Assembly: GCA_036524855.1 (NCBI GenBank)
Contig: DATDBL010000133.1
Coordinates: 1-64,000, forward strand
Source: Aldersonia sp036524855
Lineage (GTDB): Bacteria; Actinomycetota; Actinomycetes; Mycobacteriales; Mycobacteriaceae
Length of the DNA: 64,000 nucleotides
Direction: 5' to 3'
A model generated the notes under the pieces. It did not search any database. It was not told the DNA's origin and was given only the letters and a program-made list of their open reading frames with translations. Shown piece by piece: positions 1-8,347 of this stretch (position 1 is the first letter of the stretch; each line of letters starts with the position of its first letter). The translations under genes were made by a program, and so were the position numbers.

Positions 1-1784
1 CGCCAAACCCAACTCGAGGGCACGTGCCGTCCGTGCACGACGTACTCCCGGGTGGCGTCGACCAGGAGCGTGGCGTCGAGCAGGCGACGCGCGGACGGCC
101 AGCCAACCAGCAGCAGTTCGTCGTTCGGGGCCAGCACGACGTCGTCGTCTGGGGCGACTTCGACTTCTACGGCTTCCTCACCCTGGGTGCCCCGGGCGAG
201 CAGCAGCGGGACCGCGTGCAGGGGCTCGTCGCGGTCGTCCGGGTTGCGCAGCAGGTCCCCCAGGCGCGCCCCGCCCTCGGCGAGCCACGTTTTCAGCGCC
301 GGGGCCTCCGTCGCCGTCAGCCGCACCTTCCACACCGCCTGCAGGTGCTCGCCGCACAGCTGCGTCAGGCGGCCGACGACGGCGGCGGCCCAGGCGTCTT
401 CGCGCCGCGGTACCTCCTGCAGGAACCGCCACAGCAGCGGCGTCGCCAGCTGCGCATACACCTCATGTGCGACGACGTCCGCGGGGACGAGCATCGAATC
501 GACCTCGACAGCGGCGAACAGCGGCGCACTGGCCGCCTTGTTCTGCCGGGCCGCGACGAACAGCGTCGGGTTGGCCCGCCGGGCCGCCGCGATCAGCGAG
601 AGGTTGGTGGTGTCGTTGTCCGTGCCGGCGACGAACCCGACGGCGCGTTCGATTCCGGCGCGGTCCAGCACGCCCGGTTCGTAGCCGTACCCGACGACGG
701 CCTCCGGGTGGTGCTCGGCCACGTCGGAGGGCTCCACCACGGTGACGTCGAGACCCTCGGCCTGCAGGTCCTGAGCGACCTCCCGACCGAAGCGACCGTA
801 CCCGCAGATCACCCAATGTCCATGGGACGGCGGGGATCCCCGGGGCGGCAACGGAGCGCCGGGCCCGCTCTCCAGCCAGTTCATGAGCTGGTAGGACGCG
901 GGTGCCCGCAGCGCGACGCGGAGGTGGTCGCCAAACCGGTCGAACGGGTTGATGACCGTGGGCGTGCCGAAGGCGCGCATCCGCTCGGCCATGGAGGGCG
1001 AGACGGCCCGGGTGATCACAGGGAGATCCGGCCGCAGCAGCGCGGCGGCCTGCACAACGGCGAGATTGGCCTCGTCGTCGTCGGTCAGCGCGATCACCCC
1101 CTCGCAGGAGCGCAGGTTCAGGCCCGCGACGGCGAGGTGCCCGGGGTCGCCGGCGTCTGCGACCAGGCCAGGCACGTCTGCGTAGTAGGAGTCGAGGTCG
1201 AGGTCATCGATGCGGCCGTCGTCCCGGTCGATCACCACGAAGCGCCGGCCCAGCGCATCCAGCGAGTGGGCGAGGAGTTCGCCGCTGCGTCCGTAGCCTG
1301 CGATGAGCAGGAACGGTTCGCGCATCCGCTCGACCTTGCGCGTGAAGTGCTGCAGGGCCAGCGCCTGCCGGAAGCCGCGCTCCTGCAGCAGGGCCAGAAG
1401 CGACCCGATTGCGTACGCCCAGCCCACCACCGTGAGGTAGATCGAGATCGTCACCCACATCCGCTGGTTATAGGTGAACGGGTACGGGATCTCGCCGAAG
1501 CCGATCGTGGAGGCGGTGTAGCTCATGACGTAGAAGGCGTCGAAGAAGCCCATGCGCCACGGGCGGCCCTCCGCATCCTGACCGGGGATCAGCGTGAGAC
1601 CCACGGTGGAGATTGCGAAGATCACGATCAGGACGATCAGCGGCGCCCGCATCCGACGCATGACCAGGAAGATCGTTTCCGAGGCCTTCCTGGAGGTGGA
1701 CAGCGGCACGCGCCAGCGCGGTGGACGGTTCACCGGCTCCGTGGCGAACAGGCGGTACCAGAACACCAGCAGCGGGTTGCTCAA
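1..1784 (-). CDS. Potassium channel with two RCK/TrkA-N domains (3' end outside window)
   Basis: The frame runs leftwards off the window edge, so only the first 594 residues are seen. A membrane segment at about residues 48-66 is followed by a pore region with TIGFGE at 93-98, a K+ selectivity-filter-type motif, and a second membrane segment near 110-132. Two Rossmann RCK (TrkA-N) domains follow, marked by GYGRSG at 163-168 and GYGRFG at 328-333. This is a membrane K+ channel gated by cytosolic RCK domains that bind nucleotide or ions. The start is a TTG at 1784 that overlaps the TGA of the preceding gene by four bases, so translation is probably coupled. No upstream alternative fits as well. 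The ion selectivity is inferred from the filter motif. Confidence 0.87.
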   Translation of the reverse strand, partial: MSNPLLVFWYRLFATEPVNRPPRWRVPLSTSRKASETIFLVMRRMRAPLIVLIVIFAISTVGLTLIPGQDAEGRPWRMGFFDAFYVMSYTASTIGFGEIPYPFTYNQRMWVTISIYLTVVGWAYAIGSLLALLQERGFRQALALQHFTRKVERMREPFLLIAGYGRSGELLAHSLDALGRRFVVIDRDDGRIDDLDLDSYYADVPGLVADAGDPGHLAVAGLNLRSCEGVIALTDDDEANLAVVQAAALLRPDLPVITRAVSPSMAERMRAFGTPTVINPFDRFGDHLRVALRAPASYQLMNWLESGPGAPLPPRGSPPSHGHWVICGYGRFGREVAQDLQAEGLDVTVVEPSDVAEHHPEAVVGYGYEPGVLDRAGIERAVGFVAGTDNDTTNLSLIAAARRANPTLFVAARQNKAASAPLFAAVEVDSMLVPADVVAHEVYAQLATPLLWRFLQEVPRREDAWAAAVVGRLTQLCGEHLQAVWKVRLTATEAPALKTWLAEGGARLGDLLRNPDDRDEPLHAVPLLLARGTQGEEAVEVEVAPDDDVVLAPNDELLLVGWPSARRLLDATLLVDATREYVVHGRHVPSSWVW

Positions 1785-2182
1785 GACTTGTCCCCCCAGC
1801 CGCGGTGGAACGACACGGTCTCGACGACGAGCAGGGTTACCGACACGATGTTCGCCATCAGCGCGCCGCCGGACAGGGAGACCACGCTGGCGGTCGCCTC
1901 GCGGGTCAGCCCCTCGGCGGAGACGTAGGAGGCGTATCCCCAGACGAGCGCTGCGGAAATCAGCTGGAGGTCGGCCACCAGGCTCGTGGACAGATGCACC
2001 GCCCCGATCTGCGTGCGGTCACCGAACTTGAGCACGGTCGCGATGAGGTTGACGACCACCGCGGCGTAGAGCTCGTAGCTGTTGTGCAGCGCGGGGTCGC
2101 CGATGTCGCCGATGAAGAAGCCGAAGTTCAGGGTCGCGGCCAACAGCACGAAGAATCCGAAGACGACCTTCTCGAGGTTCAT
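1781..2182 (-). CDS. Small integral membrane protein paired with the K+ channel
   Basis: The protein has about 133 residues and roughly four hydrophobic segments (near residues 5-25, 35-50, 70-90 and 100-123), with little soluble sequence. I do not recognise a named family with certainty. Its stop overlaps the TTG start of the potassium-channel gene by four bases, so the two are co-translated and the protein is probably a channel partner or accessory subunit. I chose the ATG at 2182. A TTG at 2194 would add four residues. Neither start has a strong Shine-Dalgarno sequence. Confidence 0.72.
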   Translation of the reverse strand: MNLEKVVFGFFVLLAATLNFGFFIGDIGDPALHNSYELYAAVVVNLIATVLKFGDRTQIGAVHLSTSLVADLQLISAALVWGYASYVSAEGLTREATASVVSLSGGALMANIVSVTLLVVETVSFHRGWGDKS

Positions 2183-2924
2183 TCGCCAGTCCAATCAACC
2201 GAACGATCTCCCACACCTCCGCGCCCAACTTAACGAAAGGCGACGTCACCGCGCGCACGTTCGCTACTTCGAGCTGAAAGTCCGGTCGCCGGATGACGTG
2301 CAACTGGTGCGCGGTCCGCCGGGTGAGTCGCCCGGGCCACACCCTCTCGACCACCCACACGGGAGGTCGCTCGTGCAAGCCGCGGCCGGCGAGATCAAAC
2401 TATCGCCTGCGCTGACGTCCAACGCGCATACGTTTCACTTGTGTCAGAGGCTCCCCTTACAGAGGAACCCAGCCAGCGCAACCTGGCCGGCCCCCGATGC
2501 CCTGACCACGGCCCTCGAAACCTCCGCCCGCAGCCGGGAGTGTGCCGTCCGGATAGCCAAGCCCAAGCACGGTTCTGGGAGATGTTCACAGCAGAGCCGT
2601 TTGGGTCGTCGAGGCGAAATGCCCTGTCGTGGTGGAAGAATTACCCTTCTGGATTCGATTCGGCCACAACGGCAGTTCAGACTACTGGGAGACTCGTGAA
2701 TACGCGAAGCTCACCAGCCTGAACCACGGACGCCTACAGCTTCATCATCAAAGTGGATCTTCGGCGCTCGATAGCCTGCGCGGCACGTCAAGGTGAGCCG
2801 GCAACTCGTCTGCAGAGCGACGCGAATCGGGTAGTGCACCACTCGTGCCCGCTCGTTCCCCGAGTGGCACAGTCGGCTGTGGCCAAGGCCACGGCGCGGA
2901 CAACTATCCGAGCGAGAGTAGGCA
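2183..2924. other. Gene-poor stretch with degraded coding fragments
   Basis: No intact gene is convincing in these 740 bases. On the plus strand near 2590-2796 one frame reads protein-like text (WVVEAKCPVVVEELPFW, then DYWETREYAKLTSLNHGRL) but has no start, which suggests an unrecognised gene remnant. The stretch also holds one copy of a duplicated segment at 2349-2415 and an imperfect GTAGTG-type dyad at 2829-2844. Confidence 0.4.
2349..2415 (+). repeat. Degenerate copy 1 of a 67-bp duplicated segment
   Basis: This stretch matches 4686-4751 along its whole length, sharing blocks such as GACCACCCAC, GCCGCGGCCGGCGAGATCA and CGCCTGCGCTGA, with a few substitutions and small indels. Copy 2 reads in frame as a protein C-terminus ending in GEISYRLR-stop, while here the frame is lost. 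The two copies bracket the pseudogene and toxin-antitoxin block at 2.9-4.5 kb. Confidence 0.6.
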
Positions 2925-3581
2925 ATGATGAACACGCGCACGCTTGAGCTGCGCATCCACGGCGTCAACAACACGCCCCGTACGCGATGCTCGGGCTCCC
3001 CGACTACGCCACCGTTCGCGTCCGTGGAGACAAGTTGGGCAGCTGTTGGCAGCCCAACGCCTCCTACATCGCTCAGCTCCCCGACGACAACGCCGCCAAG
3101 GTGCCCGACGGTGTGCGTCGTGAGGCGTACTCGTGGGGCGGCATCGCGCGCACGACGCCGGGCGCGCCCGGCACGGGCGTGGCATCGGTCGTCGTCAACG
3201 TGCTCGGCCGGATCGGCTGGGCGTTGCTGCTGCCGTTCGGTCTGGCGAACGTCGGTACTGGAGCCGCCGACTGCCCGGCGACACGGAGAGGGACGAGGCG
3301 AAGGAGGACGACCGCGCGAGAGGAAGAAGGGAGGCCAGCAGAACAATCCAACGGCGTCGGGAGGCAATCCGCCTGACGCATCATCGCTGATAAAACTGCT
3401 GGAGGGCCGTTGGTTCAACCTGTGGCGGCGCACCGATTACCTGGGATTCCCGGTGTATGGATGGCAGGACAACCACATCGACGAACGCGCCGAGGAGCAG
3501 AACGACTCGGGCAAGATCCAGACCCACAGCGACTATCCCTTGTGCCTGAAATACCAAGCGCGGCTCAAGACGCCGGCGTAG
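2925..3581 (+). pseudogene. Remnant of a large actinobacterial membrane protein
   Basis: Three frames must be joined to read one protein. The N-terminus RTLELRIHGVNNTP (from 2925) loses a base near 2970, where a run of C is one short. The text continues as YAMLGLPDYATVRVRGDKLG to about 3250, ending in a hydrophobic LLPFGLANV. It shifts again into YWSRRLPGDTERDEAKEDD, and the last part, LLEGRWFNLWRRTDYLGFPV to 3581, follows after a large missing section. From memory this pattern is the N-terminal part of a large hypothetical actinobacterial membrane protein. The multiple shifts plus internal loss make it a true pseudogene and not one sequencing error. The original function is unknown. Confidence 0.72.
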
Positions 3582-3626
3582 CCCATCCCGAGATTAGCCG
3601 CCTGACGCGCACTGAGCGAAGTGTCT

Positions 3627-3647
3627 TGTCCGGACGCCGTCCGGACA
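3627..3647. promoter_or_regulatory. Perfect dyad, likely autoregulatory operator of the TacA-TacT module
   Basis: Perfect 9-base arms TGTCCGGAC and GTCCGGACA flank a GCC spacer. The dyad ends 15 bases before the antitoxin ATG and lies between a possible -35 (TTGTCC) and a possible -10 (TAGGCT, 3651-3656). There is no obvious Shine-Dalgarno before the ATG at 3663, so the mRNA may be leaderless. Ribbon-helix-helix antitoxins typically bind such dyads and repress their own promoter. Binding by this antitoxin is inferred. Confidence 0.68.
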
Positions 3648-3662
3648 GCGTAGGCTGTGGAC

Positions 3663-3953
3663 ATGAGCGATACAGGGATCCGCGCCCCGCGGCGTCATCG
3701 CCTCGAGGTCAGGGTCACCCCGGAGCAGGATGCCCTCATCCGCCAGGCGGCGAACCTGGAAAACACGACCGTCACCGGGTTTGTGCTGGACACCGTGACA
3801 GCACGCGCCGAGACCGTCATCGAACAGCGCCGAGACGTGGTGCTGTCCAACGACGCATTCGACCGATTCCTCGCCGAGTTGGACAAGCCGGCCGAGCCCG
3901 TGCCGGAACTCTCCAAGCTGTTCAGCCGACACGCCAAGCTGCCTGAGGCGTGA
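3663..3953 (+). CDS. DUF1778 ribbon-helix-helix antitoxin (TacA-like)
   Basis: This 96-residue protein has the DUF1778 pattern: RHRLEVRVTPEQDALIRQAA, then LENTTVTGFVLDTVTARAETVI, and a C-terminal tail with LSNDAFDRFLAELDKPA. The N-terminal ribbon-helix-helix should bind the operator just upstream, and the tail should wrap around the acetyltransferase toxin encoded next. An in-frame GTG six bases earlier (3657) is the alternative start. The stop overlaps the toxin's GTG start by four bases, as is usual for these modules. Confidence 0.88.
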   Translation: MSDTGIRAPRRHRLEVRVTPEQDALIRQAANLENTTVTGFVLDTVTARAETVIEQRRDVVLSNDAFDRFLAELDKPAEPVPELSKLFSRHAKLPEA

Positions 3954-4462
3954 GTCTGCGGCGCCTCGAACGCCTCGAGGCCCACCACGATCTTGCGCAG
4001 TTCCGGTCGAGCAATGAAGCGCTCGACGCCTGGCTACGCCAGCACGCGCTCGCGGCGCAGAAGATGGATTCCGCGCGGACGTTCGTGCTCGTCGACGGCA
4101 CTGGCGTCGTGGGGTACTTCAGTCTCACCATGGGCGCAGTGCGCCGCGCCGACGCGCCACCCGCGCTGGTGCGAGGGCTGCCCGGCTATCCCGTTGGAAT
4201 GGTCCTTCTCGCTCGGCTGGCGGTCGATGCCGGGCAGCAGGGGCAGGGCCTCGGCGGCCTCCTACTCACCGAAGCGCTCCGAAAGGCGGTGGCCGCCGGC
4301 GAGGCCGCCGCAGCCCGGCTTGTCGTGGTAGATGCCATCGACGAAACCGCCGAACGCTTCTACGCTCATCACGGCTTCATCGCCGTACCCGAGCATCCAC
4401 ACCGGCTCTACCGCCGGATGAAGGATATCCGCGCCAGCCTGGACAACCACTCGCGATCTTGA
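3950..4462 (+). CDS. GNAT-family acetyltransferase toxin (TacT/AtaT-like)
   Basis: The protein has 170 residues and a GNAT fold. The acceptor loop pattern SNEALDAWLRQHA lies near the N-terminus. The acetyl-CoA binding segment LARLAVDAGQQGQGLGGLLLTEAL carries the Q-x-x-G-x-G/A-type loop, and FYAHHGF contains the conserved Tyr region. Known relatives acetylate the amino group of charged tRNAs and block translation. The GTG start sits inside the antitoxin stop (GTGA). The module looks intact, in contrast to the decayed genes on both sides. Confidence 0.88.
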   Translation: MSLRRLERLEAHHDLAQFRSSNEALDAWLRQHALAAQKMDSARTFVLVDGTGVVGYFSLTMGAVRRADAPPALVRGLPGYPVGMVLLARLAVDAGQQGQGLGGLLLTEALRKAVAAGEAAAARLVVVDAIDETAERFYAHHGFIAVPEHPHRLYRRMKDIRASLDNHSRS

Positions 4463-4751
4463 CAGCTGGTGGTCTGCAACCCATCGATGTCCGCGCACAT
4501 CTTCCCAGTGGCCGGGGTCCAACGGGCGGGTCCGATCGCGGGCGTCGAGGTGTGTTGTGGTCGTTCGACCTTCACGGCAACCGTCGCATTCGGCGCTGGC
4601 AGTTCCTGGGGGAGTGGCTACTCCCCGGCCTGGAGGCGATCGTGCCCGCCACCTCCCGCCAGCACCGGAGTTCAGCCCTCCTCTAGACCACCCACTCGTG
4701 TGGTCGCTCCTGGAGGCCGCGGCCGGCGAGATCAGCTACCGCCTGCGCTGA
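4459..4751 (+). pseudogene. Frameshifted remnant of a small unrecognised protein
   Basis: In one frame, positions about 4550-4680 read WSFDLHGNRRIRRWQFLGEW and LLPGLEAIVPA, then a stop. In the next frame the end reads DHPLVWSLLEAAAGEISYRLR and stops at 4751. The W-DG-RR-WQF plus LPGL-x-VPA pattern recalls the C-terminal part of Xre/MbcA-type antitoxin-like proteins, but this is only a resemblance. No credible start is present. Confidence 0.4.
4686..4751 (+). repeat. Copy 2 of the duplicated segment at 2349-2415
   Basis: This is the better preserved copy and reads in frame as the end of the remnant at 4459-4751. Its last 20 bases overlap the convergent 3' end of the oxidoreductase gene that stops at 4732. 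About 85 percent of positions agree with copy 1 by eye. Confidence 0.6.
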
Positions 4752-5877
4752 ACCAGCGCCGCCGCCGGCTCCTGGCGTAGTCCTTCTTCTCCTGCGCGAG
4801 TTCGACCGACGGCCCGACGAACGGCGCCACCGGCGCCGGACCCGAGAGGAAGTCCGCATCGACCTTGCCGACCAGCCCGCCACCGAACTCGACGTAGCAG
4901 GATCCTTGCCCGCGGTACTTCTCCGGCGGCAGCGAGCCGTGCAGCCGCGCGGCGATGCCGGCGGCGACCGTGCGGGCGGCGTTCTCCGCAAAGACGCCCG
5001 CCCGCGGCACCGGTGCGTCGGCACAGTCGCCGATGGCGTAGACGCCCTGGAACGGCGTGGCCAGCGTCCGCTTGTCCACCGCGATCCAGCCGTCTCCACC
5101 GCCCTCGGTGAGGCCCGACGCCGCGACTACCGCGGGTACTCGGTGGGTCGGGATGCCGATGAACAGGTCGTATTCGAGGTCGCCGGCGCGGGTCTTCGCG
5201 ACGTGCGTGACCGGGTCGAGGGCGTGCACCCGTTGTCCCGGTGAATAGTCGATGCCGCGCTCCTTCAAGGCATCCACCAGCACCGACGACGTCTCGACGG
5301 AAACCGGGATCGGCGACTCCATCGGGCTGATCACCCGGATTCGGCTGCGCCCGCGGATGCCGCGCTCGGTCAGCATCTCGTGCAGCAGCATCGCGCCCTC
5401 GTAGGGGGCCGGCGGGCACTTGAACGGAACGCTCAGCACCGAGATCAAAACCGTTCCACCATCGAAGCTTTCGAGTCGATCGCGCAGCCGCACCGCCCCG
5501 TCGACCGAGTAGTACTCGTAGCCGTCCTCGATGAAGCCCGGGGTCGCGCCCGGGTCATATTCGGCACCGAGCGCGACGACGAGGATGTCCGGTTGGTACT
5601 CGGAACTGTCGGTGACAACGCGCCGGGACCGCGGATCGATGGCGGTCACTCGCTCCTGCCGGAATTCGACGCCGCGACGGGTGATCGTTTCGTAGGCGGC
5701 GCGTACCTTCTCGGTTGATTTGCCGCGGAACAGGATTTCCAGCTTGCAGAAGCCGAACGTGAAGGAGTCGTTCTGGTCGATCAGGATGACCCGGACCTCG
5801 TCGGCCAGGGTCTCCGACAGGCACGCGGACAGTTCGAGTCCACCGAATCCGGCGCCGAGGATCAGCACGGTCTGCAT
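4732..5877 (-). CDS. NAD(P)/FAD-dependent oxidoreductase, NDH-2/sulfide:quinone reductase-like
   Basis: This is a 381-residue two-dinucleotide-binding flavoprotein. The FAD-binding GAGFGG lies at residues 8-13 and LIDQNDSFTFGFCKLE follows. A second GxxGxG-like nucleotide site lies mid-protein, and YAIGDCADAP near residue 290 is the typical C-terminal FAD contact. The overall pattern fits type II NADH dehydrogenase or SQR-like membrane-associated quinone oxidoreductases. The C-terminal membrane-anchoring helix of true NDH-2 is not evident. The frame could begin at 6075, but the ATG at 5877 gives the canonical MQTVLILGAGFGG start. It is divergent from the PadR gene, whose operator lies in the shared intergenic region. 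Confidence 0.8.
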   Translation of the reverse strand: MQTVLILGAGFGGLELSACLSETLADEVRVILIDQNDSFTFGFCKLEILFRGKSTEKVRAAYETITRRGVEFRQERVTAIDPRSRRVVTDSSEYQPDILVVALGAEYDPGATPGFIEDGYEYYSVDGAVRLRDRLESFDGGTVLISVLSVPFKCPPAPYEGAMLLHEMLTERGIRGRSRIRVISPMESPIPVSVETSSVLVDALKERGIDYSPGQRVHALDPVTHVAKTRAGDLEYDLFIGIPTHRVPAVVAASGLTEGGGDGWIAVDKRTLATPFQGVYAIGDCADAPVPRAGVFAENAARTVAAGIAARLHGSLPPEKYRGQGSCYVEFGGGLVGKVDADFLSGPAPVAPFVGPSVELAQEKKDYARSRRRRWFSAGGS

Positions 5878-5975
5878 TGCGTCAGTGTGCGCCCGCTCGG
5901 CTCGAGTAGCCAACCTCCTTCGGTGAATCGATGGCGTCACTGTTGGTCTCGCAACCCCGCCGGTACCTAGATCTG

Positions 5976-5997
5976 CTAGGGTCAGGTCAAACCCTAG
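5976..5997. promoter_or_regulatory. Inverted repeat, probable PadR operator
   Basis: Perfect 7-base arms CTAGGGT and ACCCTAG are separated by eight bases. They are flanked by a second looser pair, TACCTAG at 5964-5970 and CCTAGGTA at 6002-6009. The repeat ends 22 bases before the PadR start and sits between the divergent oxidoreductase and padR genes. PadR repressors usually bind spaced dyads like this. Autoregulation is inferred. Confidence 0.62.
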
Positions 5998-6019
5998 ATG
6001 ACCTAGGTATTGGAGGCTC

Positions 6020-6382
6020 ATGTTCATCGAGAAGGACCTGGTGGCAGCCTCGGCAACGCCGCTGGTGCTCGGCATTCTCGCCGACGGCGAGTCCTACGGC
6101 TACGCCATTCTCAGGCGCGTCAACGACCTGTCCGGCGGGCGGATGCAGTGGACGGACGGGATGCTGTACCCGTTGCTGCACCGCCTGGAGCGGTCGGGTT
6201 ACGTCTCGGCGACTTGGCGAACGGCCGAAAACGGGCGGCGGCGCAAGCACTACGCCATCACCGATCCGGGGAGGAAGGTGCTCGCGGACCGGCGCACGCA
6301 GTGGACGGTCGTCGCGGATGCACTGAACCAGGTATGGGCGGCCGTTCAGCTGCCACCGGCCGTCGCCAGGGGGTTGTCATGA
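6020..6382 (+). CDS. PadR-family transcriptional regulator
   Basis: This 120-residue protein is a PadR winged helix: TPLVLGILADGESYGYAILRRV, then GGRMQWTDGMLYPLLHRLER, and the wing YVSATWRTAENGRRRKHYAIT. The ATG at 6020 is preceded by GGAGG at good spacing. Its TGA overlaps the ATG of the membrane-protein gene at 6379, so the two form an operon. It probably represses its own operon, and possibly the divergent flavoprotein, through the dyad at 5976-5997. Confidence 0.92.
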   Translation: MFIEKDLVAASATPLVLGILADGESYGYAILRRVNDLSGGRMQWTDGMLYPLLHRLERSGYVSATWRTAENGRRRKHYAITDPGRKVLADRRTQWTVVADALNQVWAAVQLPPAVARGLS

Positions 6383-7728
6383 TGGACACCGACAGCGAGT
6401 TGGAGTCGCAGATCGACCAGTGGCGTGGGTACGTCCGGTGTCATCGGGTGATCTCCCCTACCGACATCGACGAAATGGAAGGCCATCTTCGTGATCAGGT
6501 CTCGGACCTGTCCGAGGCGGGACTGACCGCGAGCGAAGCGTTCCTGGTCGCCGTCAAGCGCATGGGCAATCTCGATGCGATTTCGCGTGAGTTCGCGCGC
6601 GAGCATTCCGAGCGGTTGTGGAAGCAGCTCATGCTGATGCCGGCCGCTCCGGGAGCCGACACCGCCCGGTCCAGGCGCGAACTGAGCGTCGTCCTGGCCC
6701 TCGCCGTCGGTGCGGGACTCGCCGTCAAGGCCGGGCTGGAGTGGCTGCCGGAGCAGGTCCTCGTGCGCGAGATCAGCCTGTTCGTGCTGCCGTTTCTGAC
6801 CGGATACTTCGCGTGGAAACGGAAGATGAGGATGCGCGACGCCGCGGTGCTCGTCGTGCCGTTCGCTCTGGCCGCTGTCGTGCTGACCCTGTTTCCGTTT
6901 GCCGAGAACGGAGCGACCGAGGTCATCGCCGCGATCCACGCGCCGATCGCGTTGTGGTTCGTCGTCGGCCTGGCGTACGTCGGTGGCGACTGGCGATCGC
7001 ACCGCCGCCGCATGGACTTCGTCCGGTTCACCGGTGAATGGGTGGTCTACCTGGTCCTGCTCGCGCTCGGCGGCGGCGTGCTGATCGGCCTGACGATCGG
7101 CGCCTTCGAGGCACTGGACATGGATGTCGAGTGGGCCATCGGGCAGTGGATCCTGCCGTGCGGCGCGGCGGGCGCGATCATCGTCGCGGCGTGGCTTGTC
7201 GAGGCGAAACAGGATGTCGTGGAGAACATCGCGCCCGTCCTGACTCGCGTGTTCACCCCGATCACAGTCGTCATGTTGCTCGCGTTGCTCGTGGGGTTCA
7301 CGGCGACCGGCAGCGTCGTCGGCGTCGACCGAGATCTGCTCATCCTCATGGACCTGATTCTCGTACTCGTCCTGGGACTGCTGCTGTACGCGATCTCCGC
7401 GCGTGACCCCCTTGCACCTCCCGGCTTCTTCGACCGGATGCAACTGCTCCTCGTCGTCAGTGCCCTCGCCGTCGACGTGCTGATGCTGACCGCCATGCTC
7501 ACCCGCATCGCAGAATTCGGTTTCACCCCGAACAAGGTGACCGCGCTCGGCCTGAACCTGGTGCTGCTGGTGAATCTGGTCTGGTCGGCTCGCCTCGGGG
7601 TCAGCTTCGTCCGCGGTCGGTGCGGGTTCGGCTCGGTCGAGCGGTGGCAGACCCGTTATCTGCCCGTCTATGGCGTATGGGCCGCCCTCGCCGTTGTCGC
7701 GATCCCCCCTGCATTCGATTTCGTGTGA
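6379..7728 (+). CDS. Multi-pass membrane protein with N-terminal permease-prefix-like domain
   Basis: The protein has 449 residues. The first about 80 are soluble (ESQIDQWRGYVRCHRVISPTDI, EMEGHLRDQVSDL, AVKRMGNLDAISREFAREH), matching the small helical prefix domain often encoded after PadR genes. About ten hydrophobic segments follow between residues 95 and 445. The start ATG overlaps the PadR stop. A PadR gene coupled to such a protein is a common pair, often linked to envelope stress or drug response, but the substrate, if any, is unknown. A second ATG at 6382 is also possible. Confidence 0.8.
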   Translation: MMDTDSELESQIDQWRGYVRCHRVISPTDIDEMEGHLRDQVSDLSEAGLTASEAFLVAVKRMGNLDAISREFAREHSERLWKQLMLMPAAPGADTARSRRELSVVLALAVGAGLAVKAGLEWLPEQVLVREISLFVLPFLTGYFAWKRKMRMRDAAVLVVPFALAAVVLTLFPFAENGATEVIAAIHAPIALWFVVGLAYVGGDWRSHRRRMDFVRFTGEWVVYLVLLALGGGVLIGLTIGAFEALDMDVEWAIGQWILPCGAAGAIIVAAWLVEAKQDVVENIAPVLTRVFTPITVVMLLALLVGFTATGSVVGVDRDLLILMDLILVLVLGLLLYAISARDPLAPPGFFDRMQLLLVVSALAVDVLMLTAMLTRIAEFGFTPNKVTALGLNLVLLVNLVWSARLGVSFVRGRCGFGSVERWQTRYLPVYGVWAALAVVAIPPAFDFV

Positions 7729-7766
7729 ACGGGCGTGCGACGCAACGACGGCGAGGGGCTCAGCCG

Positions 7767-8330
7767 ATGAACCCGCGGGTGCCGGATCCGCCGCGGTGGT
7801 GGCGCGTTGCGGTGGGCATCGTCCTGACGGTGCTCGTCACGATCGCCTGTGCTGTGATGCTGTGGGCCTTCACCGCCCCGGTTGTCGACTACGTGTACGT
7901 GGTGCTCGCCGGGTGGGCGCTGCTGTTCCTCGGTGCCGCGTGGCTGGTCCTCGCACTGATCGGGTGGATCCGCTACCGCGCCTATCGGCACAGCCTGATC
8001 GCCCCGGTGCTGGTGCTGTTCACGGTGGCCTTGGTGATGTTCTCCGTCCCGTCCTGGATCGGATTTCAGGTCTCGAAGAGTGGCCTCGCGGACGCGGCGG
8101 CGGAGTGCGTCGACTCCTCCGAGGAAGTGCGGATCGGCGTGTACGAGGTGTGGATGATCGTGCACCGGGAGGAGGGCTGCCTCTTCTACACTCGGGGTGG
8201 GCTGGTCGATTCCGTTGGCATCGCGTTCCTGCCGAATGGCGCGCCGCACCTCGGCGCGCCGCGCCACGAGGGGGACATCGGCTACCGACACGTCGACGGC
8301 GACTGGTATCGGTTCATTCAGCGGTTCTGA
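7767..8330 (+). CDS. Hypothetical membrane protein, possibly third gene of the PadR operon
   Basis: The 187-residue protein has three membrane segments (near residues 14-36, 44-64 and 73-92), then an outward or soluble C-terminal domain of about 90 residues with two cysteines (AECVDSSE and REEGCLFYT). I do not recognise the family. The ATG at 7767 has GAGGGG upstream, and 38 bases separate it from the previous gene on the same strand, so co-transcription with padR is likely. Confidence 0.72.
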   Translation: MNPRVPDPPRWWRVAVGIVLTVLVTIACAVMLWAFTAPVVDYVYVVLAGWALLFLGAAWLVLALIGWIRYRAYRHSLIAPVLVLFTVALVMFSVPSWIGFQVSKSGLADAAAECVDSSEEVRIGVYEVWMIVHREEGCLFYTRGGLVDSVGIAFLPNGAPHLGAPRHEGDIGYRHVDGDWYRFIQRF

Positions 8331-8347
8331 TCATCGATCAGCCGCGG

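Noticed and set aside
24..1928. A 634-residue open frame on the plus strand.
   Set aside because: It is antisense to the K+ channel and its partner; its translation is low-complexity and the minus strand shows channel and RCK motifs.
2711..3433. A 240-residue minus-strand frame.
   Set aside because: It is antisense to the membrane-protein pseudogene and has an Arg/Pro-rich, domain-free translation.
6010..7728. A 572-residue frame joined to the membrane protein from 6010.
   Set aside because: Its first 120 residues are the out-of-frame reading of padR; the real start is the ATG overlapping the padR stop.
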